Source: Frankia sp. AiPa1
GTDB lineage: Bacteria > Actinomycetota > Actinomycetes > Frankiales > Frankiaceae
Assembly: GCF_023243075.1 (NCBI RefSeq)
Contig: NZ_JALKFZ020000188.1
Location: forward strand, 1 to 64,000
Direction: 5' to 3'
DNA: 64,000 nucleotides
The notes under the pieces were generated by a model. That model saw nothing but the letters and a program-made list of their open reading frames with translations. It did not search any database and had not been told where the DNA came from. A program made the translations under genes and the position numbers. Below are positions 53,901 through 60,589 of the stretch, one piece after another (positions within the stretch are counted from its first letter, which is position 1; each line of letters begins with the position of its first letter).

Positions 53901-55049
53901 ATGAGACGTCTGGTCGTGGCCACCGGCGGTGGCGGCGACGCCTTGGGCGCCGTGATGATCGGTCGGGCGCATCACTCCGACGTCGATGTAGCGATCCTCA
54001 CCTACGCCTGGGAGCGTCTGCGCGTCGATCCGCTGCCCGGGCCGCGGCGAGCTACGGACTTCAGCGGACTTCGGCCGTTCGGCGACCTGAATGCCCGCAT
54101 CCTGTCGTCCACGGCTGTCAACCCGCCCAGCGGTACGACCCTCCCGCGGCTCGCGGGGTTGATCGAGACGCCCCTCCTCCTCCTTGACCCGGCCCTGGGA
54201 GCGGTCGGGATCCACAACCAGCTCAGGGAGATCATCGATCTTGAAGACGTCGACAAGGTTACGCTCGTCGACGTCGGCGGAGACGCGGTCGCGCGAGGTG
54301 ACGAGCCTGAGCTCATGAGCCCGCTCGCCGACACGATGGTCATCGCCGCATGCTCAGGGGTTGGCGTGCCCACAGAGCTGGTCGTGGCCGGGCCGGGCCT
54401 GGACGGCGAGCTCGCCGCCTCCGCCGTCCTGAACCGGCTTCGTGATCTCGGTGGACGACGAACGGTATCGCTAGGCCGCCGGGACGCCGAGGCCGTGCGC
54501 ACGATCCTCGAATGGCACCCAACGGAGGCCACTGCGCTCCTGGCTGCTGCCGCAACAGGCCACCGCGGAACCGTCGAGTTGCGCGGTACAGGGGAGACAG
54601 TCGACATGAATGACGAGAGCGCCGACGTCTATGTCGCCGATCTCCGTCAGGTGTACGAGGGAAGCCTTCTGGCCCCGCTTCTCGCCGAGACACGCTCCCT
54701 GGCCGAGGCCGAGGATGCGGTTCGCGGCGCACGAGGCACATCTGAGATCGACTACGAACGGCAAAGGCTCAAGATGCTGCCTCCGAGAGGCAGGAAACTG
54801 AGTCGCGCCGAGGTCGCGGTGAGAGCGGTGGAGTGCGTCGATGACGCAAGCCACCGGGGCATCGACTTTCTCACGTGTCGACGAATCGCGGAGGCGATCA
54901 AGGCGCCCTGGATCGAGGCATCGGAACTGAGGGAAATCCTGCTATCGGTCCAGCCCGGCCATGATGCCTTTCCGCTCTGGTCCACGCGCCCATCCTCCTC
55001 CAAGATCCTGACTCCGTCCGGCACCTCGGGGAGACCTCGGAGGCCATAG
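53901..55049 (+). CDS. DUF1152 family protein
   Basis: 382 aa from ATG 53901. Opens with RRLVVATGGGGDALGAVMIGRAH, a glycine-rich nucleotide-loop-like start typical of DUF1152; GIHNQLREIIDLEDVDKVTLVDVGGDAVARGDEPEL and GPGLDGELAASAVLNRL follow the same family. Function of the family is not established. G+C and third-position bias are visibly lower than in neighbours (many A/T-ending codons), and scraps of other genes flank it on both sides, so it is probably acquired. The final ~30 residues are Ser/Pro/Arg-rich and may be a read-through tail. Confidence 0.75.
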   Translation: MRRLVVATGGGGDALGAVMIGRAHHSDVDVAILTYAWERLRVDPLPGPRRATDFSGLRPFGDLNARILSSTAVNPPSGTTLPRLAGLIETPLLLLDPALGAVGIHNQLREIIDLEDVDKVTLVDVGGDAVARGDEPELMSPLADTMVIAACSGVGVPTELVVAGPGLDGELAASAVLNRLRDLGGRRTVSLGRRDAEAVRTILEWHPTEATALLAAAATGHRGTVELRGTGETVDMNDESADVYVADLRQVYEGSLLAPLLAETRSLAEAEDAVRGARGTSEIDYERQRLKMLPPRGRKLSRAEVAVRAVECVDDASHRGIDFLTCRRIAEAIKAPWIEASELREILLSVQPGHDAFPLWSTRPSSSKILTPSGTSGRPRRP

Positions 55050-55056
55050 TGTCCTG

Positions 55057-55680
55057 CGGGCGCTGGAGGCGTCGCAGAGTCGGCCGTAAAGCCAGGCGGT
55101 GCTGTCTAGCGTCGTCCGGCAGGACCCCGTCGGGGGCGACGTCGTCGAGGTGCCAGCGGGCGATGAGCTGGGCGGGGTCGAACAGGCGGAGATCGCCGAG
55201 GAGCGGGTCAAGAGGGATCGCGGGGTGGCGCAGGAGCTGGAACGGCCCGGAGAACCGTTGCTGCCAGACCTGCCCCGTAGTTGACCCCGATCGCCTGCCC
55301 GCCCGGGGCGAACACGGTGCCGATCTGGACGCTCGCCGACGCCGGCGCTTGATGGTGAGGAGGTTGCGGCGCCTGCTGCTCGGTGCCGGGTTCGGGGAAC
55401 GCCGGTCTCATCGGTATCGCGGCCGTGGTGGTGGGGAACGGGGGTGCGGTGCCGGGTTTCGCTCGCCTGCCGGAAACCGCCGGATCCGCGGCGCGCAGCA
55501 GGTCCGCCCGGGCGTCGTCCTGGGGGATACCGAACAGGTCGAAGGGGACGACCTGTCCGAGCAGACCTGGCCGTGGGCAGTCCTCGACCCGGGCGACGAG
55601 GAGTTTGCGGGTGGCGCCGGTGGGGTCGGACGACCAGGCCGCCCGCCACTCGGCGGCACCATGGACCTCGAACAGTGTGC
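55057..55680 (-). pseudogene. Decayed TIR-domain protein gene
   Basis: Read from 55673 downwards, the minus strand gives FEVHGAAEWRAAWSSDPTGA, then RKLLVARVEDCPRPGLLGQ, VVPFDLFGIPQDDARADLL and RAKPGTAPPFPT, the typical second half of actinobacterial TIR domains. The first half is missing. Near 55287 a run of four G shifts the frame: the original frame stops at about 55210, while the shifted frame continues with clean codon bias (GQVWQQRFSGPFQLLRHPAI, then LDPLLGDLRLFDPAQLIARW) to about 55060. So it is 5'-truncated and frameshifted. TIR proteins often act in NAD-cleaving defence or signalling; this copy is not functional as it stands. Confidence 0.55.
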
Positions 55681-55682
55681 CA

Positions 55683-55716
55683 CCGGCACAGCCCGCGTCA
55701 GACCGTGCTGTGCCGG
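55683..55716. repeat. 10-bp inverted repeat at the truncation point of the TIR remnant
   Basis: CCGGCACAGC (55683-55692) and GCTGTGCCGG (55707-55716), perfect, 14-nt spacer. It lies where TIR homology ends and the toxin-antitoxin segment begins; terminator or recombination scar. Confidence 0.5.
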
Positions 55717-55740
55717 CACGCGTTGTTCACGACATCCACC

Positions 55741-55764
55741 GATGGTATCGTCGATGATACCATC
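55741..55764. promoter_or_regulatory. Palindromic operator of the toxin-antitoxin operon
   Basis: GATGGTATC (55741-55749) and GATACCATC (55756-55764) are exact inverted repeats, 6 bp apart, ending right at the antitoxin start codon. Expected binding site of the ribbon-helix-helix antitoxin for autorepression. Confidence 0.65.
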
Positions 55765-55974
55765 ATGGTCATGGCGATGACGCTGCGTTTGACGGATGAC
55801 GAGGCGGAAGCCCTACGCCTGCGTTCGGAGCTGGAACGGCGGTCGATGCAGGAGATCGCCCGGCAGGCGATCCGGGAGTACGTCGAGGCACACAGCCGGG
55901 CAGAGCTGTTGGATCAGGTGCTGGACGAGGAGCTTCCGCGGTACGCCGAGGCGCTCCGACGGCTCGGCGAATGA
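55765..55974 (+). CDS. Antitoxin, ribbon-helix-helix (CopG-like)
   Basis: 69 aa from ATG 55765 (in-frame ATGs at 55771 and 55777 also possible). N-terminal strand AMTLRLTDDEAEAL followed by two helices (RLRSELERRSMQEIARQAIREYVEAHSR) is the ribbon-helix-helix pattern; the acidic C-terminal tail (LDEELPRYAEALRRLGE) would wrap the toxin. Its stop overlaps the toxin start by 4 nt. The palindrome at 55741 is its likely binding site. Confidence 0.8.
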   Translation: MVMAMTLRLTDDEAEALRLRSELERRSMQEIARQAIREYVEAHSRAELLDQVLDEELPRYAEALRRLGE

Positions 55975-56354
55975 TCTATCTGACGCTTCGTGAACTGCTG
56001 TACGTCGCCGAGCGGGCCATGGGCTCCGAACCGGCGGTCAGGGACCACGGCCTACTCGAATCGGCTCTCGCTCGCCCGCGGGCGACGGTGTTCGGGCGTG
56101 CCGCCTACCCTGCTCTCGACGGCAAGGCCGCTGCGCTTCTGCATTCGCTCGCCCGCAACCACGCCCTCGTCGATGGGAACAAGCGACTCGCCCTCGCTGG
56201 CCTGATCGCCTTCTACGGCCTCAACGGCCGCCGTCTGACGCTGACCAACGACGACGCCTACGACCTCGTCATGACCATCGCATCCGGCGCCTGCGACTCC
56301 GTCGAGGACATCGTCAAGATCCTCGAGAGAGCGACCCGGCCCCGTCAATCGTGA
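55971..56354 (+). CDS. doc: Doc-type toxin (Fic/Doc family)
   Basis: 127 aa, ATG 55971. Doc signature HALVDGNKRLALAGLIAFY, with the His, Asp, Asn, Lys and Arg of the HxxxDGNKR motif; the second Fic glycine is replaced by Lys as in Doc. Known Doc enzymes phosphorylate EF-Tu and stop translation. N-terminal TLRELLYVAERAMGSEPAVRDHGLLESALARP is typical of the family. Forms an operon with the preceding antitoxin. Confidence 0.88.
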   Translation: MIYLTLRELLYVAERAMGSEPAVRDHGLLESALARPRATVFGRAAYPALDGKAAALLHSLARNHALVDGNKRLALAGLIAFYGLNGRRLTLTNDDAYDLVMTIASGACDSVEDIVKILERATRPRQS

Positions 56355-56476
56355 TCACGCCGCGTGCCACCACGTCAGGCTCCGCCCCTTCCCGCGGCCA
56401 AGCTGGGGACCGCGGCCAAGCGGCGACAGGCGCCGGATATGACTGCGGATGGACGCAAACAGGCGTAGCCAACGCG

Positions 56477-56548
56477 TGGGCGCGGCAGGGTTCGAACCTG
56501 CGACCGCTCGGTTGTAAGCCGAGAGCTCTTCCGCTGAGCTACGCGCCC
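56477..56548 (-). tRNA. tRNA-Val (anticodon UAC)
   Basis: 72-nt cloverleaf on the minus strand: acceptor GGGCGCG/CGCGCCC with discriminator A, D-arm GCTC/GAGC, anticodon stem CTCGG/CCGAG around CTTACAA (anticodon TAC), T-arm GCAGG-TTCGAAC-CCTGC. CCA is not encoded. tRNA genes are common integration sites; no integrase or duplicated 3' end was seen here. Confidence 0.93.
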
Positions 56549-56752
56549 GGGAGCAGACAGTCAGATCATGCCAGCCAAGCCTACGGCAAGGCGCACCCCG
56601 CCGGGATCCGGTACCCGCCGGCCGGCCGCAACGTGGCACCCGTGCCAAAGGCACGCCCCGCCGGGGTCCGGGGGGTCCGGGGGGTCGCCCCCCCCGGGCC
56701 AGCATCATCCCCCGCCGCAGAAGATCGAAGATCTACAAGCACGCGGAAGAAA

Positions 56753-56829
56753 GGGAGCCGGCGGCGGCCAGTGCTCGCCTGTCGGCGGCACACGGGCCAA
56801 GAAGGCCCTTGCTACACACGCCGGCTCCC
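56753..56829 (-). terminator. Nested inverted repeat downstream of the peroxiredoxin gene
   Basis: Outer 11-bp arms GGGAGCCGGCG (56753-56763) and CGCCGGCTCCC (56819-56829); inside is GGGCC-aagaa-GGCCC (56794-56808). It lies just after the peroxiredoxin stop (minus strand). Confidence 0.5.
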
Positions 56830-56840
56830 GCACCCCCAGT

Positions 56841-57299
56841 CTAGAGGGCGGCGAGGGCCTTGAGGTACTCGGCCTGGTCGCGGGCGTCGGGGATGTTGTT
56901 GACGACCTTCCAGCGCACGACACCCTCCTTGTCGATCACGAAGGTGCCGCGCAGGGAGATCCCCTTCTCCTCGTTGAACACGCCGAAAGACGACGCCACG
57001 GCGCCGTGCGGCCAGAAGTCGGCCAGCAGCGGGAACTCGTAGCCCTGCTGGTCGGCCCAGACCTTGTGGGCGAACGGCGAGTCGACGGAGACCGCGAGCA
57101 CCTGGACGTTGTCGTTCTGGAAGGAGCCGAGGTCGTCCCGCACGGAGCACAGCTCGCCCTGGCAGACGCCGGTAAAGGTCAGCGGGTAGAACAGCAGGAC
57201 AACGTTCCGCTTGCCACGGAAGTCAGACAGGGTGACGACCTCGTTGTTCTGGTCCTTCAGCGAGAAGTCCGGGGCAACGGAGCCAACCTCGACGGACAC
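56841..57299 (-). CDS. ahpE: AhpE-type 1-Cys peroxiredoxin
   Basis: 152 aa from GTG 57299 with GGAAG upstream. Thioredoxin-fold peroxiredoxin with the AhpE wording FYPLTFTGVCQGELC: peroxidatic Cys46, plus a second Cys51 close by that could resolve. Also VLLFYPL, RGTFVIDKEGVVRWKV. Reduces hydrogen peroxide, organic peroxides and peroxynitrite in the cytoplasm, recharged by mycoredoxin or thioredoxin. Between a tRNA gene and the DUF4234 gene; housekeeping region. Confidence 0.9.
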   Translation of the reverse strand: MSVEVGSVAPDFSLKDQNNEVVTLSDFRGKRNVVLLFYPLTFTGVCQGELCSVRDDLGSFQNDNVQVLAVSVDSPFAHKVWADQQGYEFPLLADFWPHGAVASSFGVFNEEKGISLRGTFVIDKEGVVRWKVVNNIPDARDQAEYLKALAAL

Positions 57300-57808
57300 G
57301 GGCGCTTCCTCTCCACGACGATGGGGCTGATCACGGTGACGGTGACGCCGACCAGGCCGACGTCCATCCAGGACGTCACCGCGGCCGAGCCAGCCGCCAC
57401 CACCGGTCGGATGACCGCAGCTGTGGGGGCGGCGAGATCCCGCGCGAACGCGGAGCGTTCCCGCGCCGGACCGGGCTGCCGTCCCTGTCCGCCAGCATGC
57501 CAGTTCCCGCCGTCACGGAGCCGACCGGAGCCCAGCGGTGTGGCCCACAGCGGGCGGCAGCCAGCCGAGCGGACCTGCCGCCCGCAGCGGGCGCAGTGGC
57601 CACAGCGGCGAGAGTGGCCCGTAGCGGGGAGACGGGATAGCCCCCATCCAGGATGGCCGGTAGGTTTCACGCTCCGGGGACATCGAAGCGGCGAGTGCTC
57701 AGGTGTCATCGGCCAGACTGGCCTAGTCTGGTCGATCGACGCGGGAGCCATCGACCAATCGACCAGACGTGCGCGTAGCGCGGTGCGCGATCCGCGGACG
57801 CCACCGGC
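57300..57808. other. Divergent intergenic region
   Basis: 509 bp between the peroxiredoxin and DUF4234 starts. No gene recognised. An 11-bp inverted repeat (57726-57768) lies 40 bp before the DUF4234 start. Confidence 0.55.
57726..57768. promoter_or_regulatory. 11-bp inverted repeat upstream of the DUF4234 gene
   Basis: GTCTGGTCGAT (57726-57736) and ATCGACCAGAC (57758-57768), perfect, 21-nt spacer. Operator or leader hairpin. Confidence 0.45.
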
Positions 57809-58552
57809 ATGGACACCGATGAGGGCAGGACCACGTTGACCAAGCAGAGCGCGACCCCCCACGGCTTCCCCGAGCCGCATGGCCAACCCGACGTCCACGA
57901 CCAGCCCGGCTGGTCCGACCGCCCCCACCAGCCTGGCCTCACCGACCAGCGTGACCCATATCATTCCGGGACCGAGAGCCACGGCCGGACACCGGAACCG
58001 CACCCGATCGACGGGCCCGGCACCTCCACCGGCGGCTTCCCGATCTACGCGTTCCGCGAGTCGTTGTCCGGACCTGCGCCCGAGCAAGGGTACCCCGCAA
58101 CTCCCGACTACGGCACGCCCGGCCCACACGGGCCCTCCGGTTCGGTGGAGGACCTCGGCGCGGGGATGCTCGGCAAACACCGCAACCCGCTGGCCGTGTG
58201 GGTCGGTCTGCCCCTGATCACCCTCGGTGTCTACCCGTTCGTGTGGGTCTACCGGACGAACCGGGAGCTGGCCGAGTACGACCAGCGTATTGCGGTAAAC
58301 CCGACGCTGTCCCTGCTGGCCTTCCTGATTGGCTGGGTGGTCATCGTGCCGCCGTTCGTCGCGGCGTGGCGCCTGGGAGCACGTACCCGGGCAGCCCAGC
58401 ATGCCGCGGGCGTTCCGGAGACCAACCCTGCGCTCGCGTTCGTGCTGTTCCTGATCGGTTTCGGGCCCCTGTTCCTGCAGATCGAGCTCAACCGCCTCTG
58501 GTCGCGGTATCCGGGGGCCGTCGAGGGCCAGCAGGTCCCGCTGTACCGCTGA
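57809..58552 (+). CDS. DUF4234 membrane protein
   Basis: 247 aa, ATG 57809. A ~120-residue Pro/Gly/His-rich disordered N-terminus (HGFPEPHGQPDVHDQPG...) precedes a DUF4234 domain with three membrane helices: NPLAVWVGLPLITLGVYPFVW, then VYRTNRELAEYD in the loop, SLLAFLIGWVVIVPPFVAAW, and ALAFVLFLIGFGPLFLQIEL, and the ending LNRLWSRYP, a common DUF4234 tail. Function unknown. A strong terminator follows. An upstream GTG is not needed because the leader is low complexity. Confidence 0.8.
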   Translation: MDTDEGRTTLTKQSATPHGFPEPHGQPDVHDQPGWSDRPHQPGLTDQRDPYHSGTESHGRTPEPHPIDGPGTSTGGFPIYAFRESLSGPAPEQGYPATPDYGTPGPHGPSGSVEDLGAGMLGKHRNPLAVWVGLPLITLGVYPFVWVYRTNRELAEYDQRIAVNPTLSLLAFLIGWVVIVPPFVAAWRLGARTRAAQHAAGVPETNPALAFVLFLIGFGPLFLQIELNRLWSRYPGAVEGQQVPLYR

Positions 58553-58573
58553 GCCTGACCGCGGCCCTCGCGG

Positions 58574-58604
58574 CACGACGTGCCCGCCGCGCGGGCACGT
58601 CGTG
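58574..58604 (+). terminator. Stem-loop terminator of the DUF4234 gene
   Basis: Perfect 13-bp arms CACGACGTGCCCG (58574-58586) and CGGGCACGTCGTG (58592-58604), loop CCGCG, 22 bp after the stop. Confidence 0.85.
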
Positions 58605-58974
58605 GGCATGTCCAGGAGGGACGTCTGTGGGTGAGTGGGTCGGGCCCGCGACGGGACCCCCGACGCCAGGAGTCCGCGCAGGCTGTTGGCGAGGCGGTTT
58701 CGGGCATACGGGCACGCGATGCGCCGCCGGCTGGCCTACCGGCGGCTGGAAGCACCGCCAGGCAGGCATCCGACGCCGACGCGACCGTCAGCGCCGCCCG
58801 GAGCACGCGAGAACCAACCTCGGCGCAGCGGCGCGATCGCCCTGCGCAGAGGAAGCGACCCTCAGAGGCAACAACTCCTCAGCGGCAGCGACCACCAGAG
58901 GCAGTGACTCCCAGAGGCAGCGACCCTCAGCGGTGACGACCTGCCAAGGCGCCGCCTCTGGAGAGGCAACGACC
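58605..58974. other. Intergenic region with tandem repeat
   Basis: Between the convergent DUF4234 and DUF3052 genes. No credible gene; holds the 16-bp tandem array at 58847-58943. Confidence 0.55.
58847..58943. repeat. Six tandem copies of a 16-17-bp repeat
   Basis: Units start at 58847, 58863, 58880, 58896, 58912 and 58928 with consensus CAGAGGCAGCGACCCT. No unique spacers, so not CRISPR. It lies downstream of the DUF3052 stop. Confidence 0.8.
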
Positions 58975-59412
58975 TCAGCGGTGGCGCGCCCGCTGCGATT
59001 TCGGCGCGGCCAGGCGCTGGCCGGACCACTCCTGCGCGACGCTGAGCGTGCTGGTCTGGACCAGGCCGGCGGTGGGCACGGCGTCCAGCACGTCGCTGGG
59101 TGCGACATGCCCGGGCCGGCCCGCCTTCGGCGTCAGTAGCCAGATCACGCCGTCATCGGAGAGCTGCCGGCGCGCATCGATGAGCGCGTTCGCCAGATCG
59201 CCGTCCTCCTCCCGCCACCACAGCAGCACGATGTCGACGACGTCGTCGGAGTCCTCGGGGACTAGCTCGGTACCGCTGGCGCTGGTCACCGCGTCCAGCA
59301 GGTCCTGGGCGATGTCATCGTCCTCGTTGAGCGACTGCACCTGGGTCCCGGCGGATACTCCCAGCCGTTCCGCCCGGCGTTGACCCTCGGCGTTCGCCGC
59401 GGTCGGACTCAC
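58975..59412 (-). CDS. DUF3052 family protein
   Basis: 145 aa from GTG 59412 with AGGAGGTAGCG upstream. Acidic small protein: AERLGVSAGTQVQSLNEDDD, DDVVDIVLLWWREEDGDLANALIDAR, GVIWLLTPKAGRPGHVAPSD, all typical of DUF3052, which is commonly encoded close to aceE in actinomycetes. It may bind CoA-ester or nucleotide (unknown). Part of the cluster around the pyruvate dehydrogenase gene. Confidence 0.85.
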   Translation of the reverse strand: MSPTAANAEGQRRAERLGVSAGTQVQSLNEDDDIAQDLLDAVTSASGTELVPEDSDDVVDIVLLWWREEDGDLANALIDARRQLSDDGVIWLLTPKAGRPGHVAPSDVLDAVPTAGLVQTSTLSVAQEWSGQRLAAPKSQRARHR

Positions 59413-59750
59413 CCTGCGCTACCTCCTGTTCGTGTGTTGACGCCCCGCGGTGGATGCGGGTACGTCCCGTTCGAGCATCGACACTCCCCCGCGATGGCGT
59501 CCATCACGTGCCGCGTCTCGACCTAGTCCACCGGACCTGCCGGTGGCTGCGCAAGTGCCACGCCGTCGGTTGTGGACCGACGGCGGCGTGGCCAGCGGAA
59601 ATCGTGTGTGGGCAGTACCCGGGAACGGGCTGCTTCATCCCACCGGCGCGGGCGTTTCACCCGCGCTCCCGCCCTCCGCCGTGCCCCTGTGCCCGGCCGG
59701 GGGTGGGGCCGCGCGCAGGACCGCGGCGGCGCGAGCGCCGGCCGGCCGGG
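59413..59750. other. Intergenic stretch, nothing recognised
   Basis: 338 bp between the DUF3052 and YjbQ genes (both minus strand). No gene, repeat or clear hairpin seen. Confidence 0.5.
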
Positions 59751-60167
59751 TCACCCCGGGAGGAAGGACAGCCGGACCGTACGGTCAGGGTTGTCCACGT
59801 TGAGATCCACGAGGGCGATGGACTGCCAGGTGCCCAGCGCCGGCTGGCCGGCCAGGACGGGGACGACCAGGGCTGGTGGGATGATCGCGGGCAGCACATG
59901 GGAGCGACCATGGCCGCGCGAGCCGTGCGCGTGGCGCCAGCGGTCGTCGGCGGGCAACAGCTCGGCGAGGGCGGCGAGCAGATCGGTGTCGCTGCCGGCG
60001 CCCAGTTCCAGAATCGCGAGCCCGGCGGTGGCGTGCGGCACAAAGACCGAAAGCAGGCCGTCACCGGAACCGGCGACAAATCGCGAGGCCTCCGGCGTGA
60101 GGTCCACCACACACTCCCGGCGCCCGGTGTGCACGGCCATCATGGCGGTCTTCATCCGCGTGTCCAT
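59751..60167 (-). CDS. YjbQ family protein (secondary thiamine-phosphate synthase type)
   Basis: 138 aa from ATG 60167; ATG 60155 with GGA at 7 nt is equally possible. Motifs: VDLTPEASRFV, FVPHATAGLAILELGAGSD (conserved His/Thr), RSHVLPAIIPPALVVPVL, LGTWQSIALVDLNVDNPDRTV, matching the conserved GTWQ barrel core of YjbQ (UPF0047). Some homologues have weak thiamine-phosphate synthase activity, but the true role is uncertain. Divergent from aceE. Confidence 0.88.
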   Translation of the reverse strand: MDTRMKTAMMAVHTGRRECVVDLTPEASRFVAGSGDGLLSVFVPHATAGLAILELGAGSDTDLLAALAELLPADDRWRHAHGSRGHGRSHVLPAIIPPALVVPVLAGQPALGTWQSIALVDLNVDNPDRTVRLSFLPG

Positions 60168-60446
60168 CACGGTGATTGTGCCGCAGAAAGTGCCGTGATC
60201 GCGGCAGCCGGGCGGACGACATGTCAACAACGCCACGCCCATCGGTCGATTCACTACTCGAAAGTAACCAGGGCGTACGTGACGGGGCCCCGACGACGGA
60301 GCACGATGGAACCGGACGGAGGCCCGATCGGCAGGTGGCGGTCCCACCCTCGGGGGTGCCATCGGCCCGGTGAGGGTCGCCGTCGAGCGAAAAGCAGACG
60401 AGAACCAGCTACCGAGAACCAGGCACGACGAGCAGCCAGGACGCGG

Positions 60447-60474
60447 CGATGCATCGATCATGCGGAGCTCCGCA
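60447..60474. promoter_or_regulatory. Two adjacent palindromes upstream of aceE
   Basis: CGATGCATCG (60447-60456) and TGCGGAGCTCCGCA (60461-60474) are both perfect palindromes, about 115-140 bp before the start of aceE. Candidate regulator-binding sites. Confidence 0.4.
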
Positions 60475-60525
60475 TCCGCGTGCACGAGATGTGACACCAC
60501 GAGACGTGACGCACGGGCCGACGGT

Positions 60526-60550
60526 CGCGCGAAGAGGATCTTTTCGCGCG
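60526..60550. promoter_or_regulatory. Inverted repeat in the aceE leader
   Basis: CGCGCGAA (60526-60533) and TTCGCGCG (60543-60550) around gaggatctt, 40 bp before the GTG start. Possible leader hairpin or operator. Confidence 0.4.
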
Positions 60551-60589
60551 GGGCAGCCGGCCCCGAGGGCTTGAGGAGCAGGAGAAGGC

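Larger units (their letters stand above)
60168..60589. other. Divergent promoter region of aceE
   Basis: 422 bp without a gene. Two neighbouring palindromes (60447-60474) and an inverted repeat close to the start (60526-60550) are listed separately. Confidence 0.55.

Noticed and set aside
56477-56548. tRNA-Val as attachment site of an integrated element
   Set aside because: No integrase and no duplicated tRNA 3' end could be seen within reach.
58847-58943. CRISPR array
   Set aside because: Units are 16-17 bp and directly contiguous with no unique spacers; no cas genes in the window.
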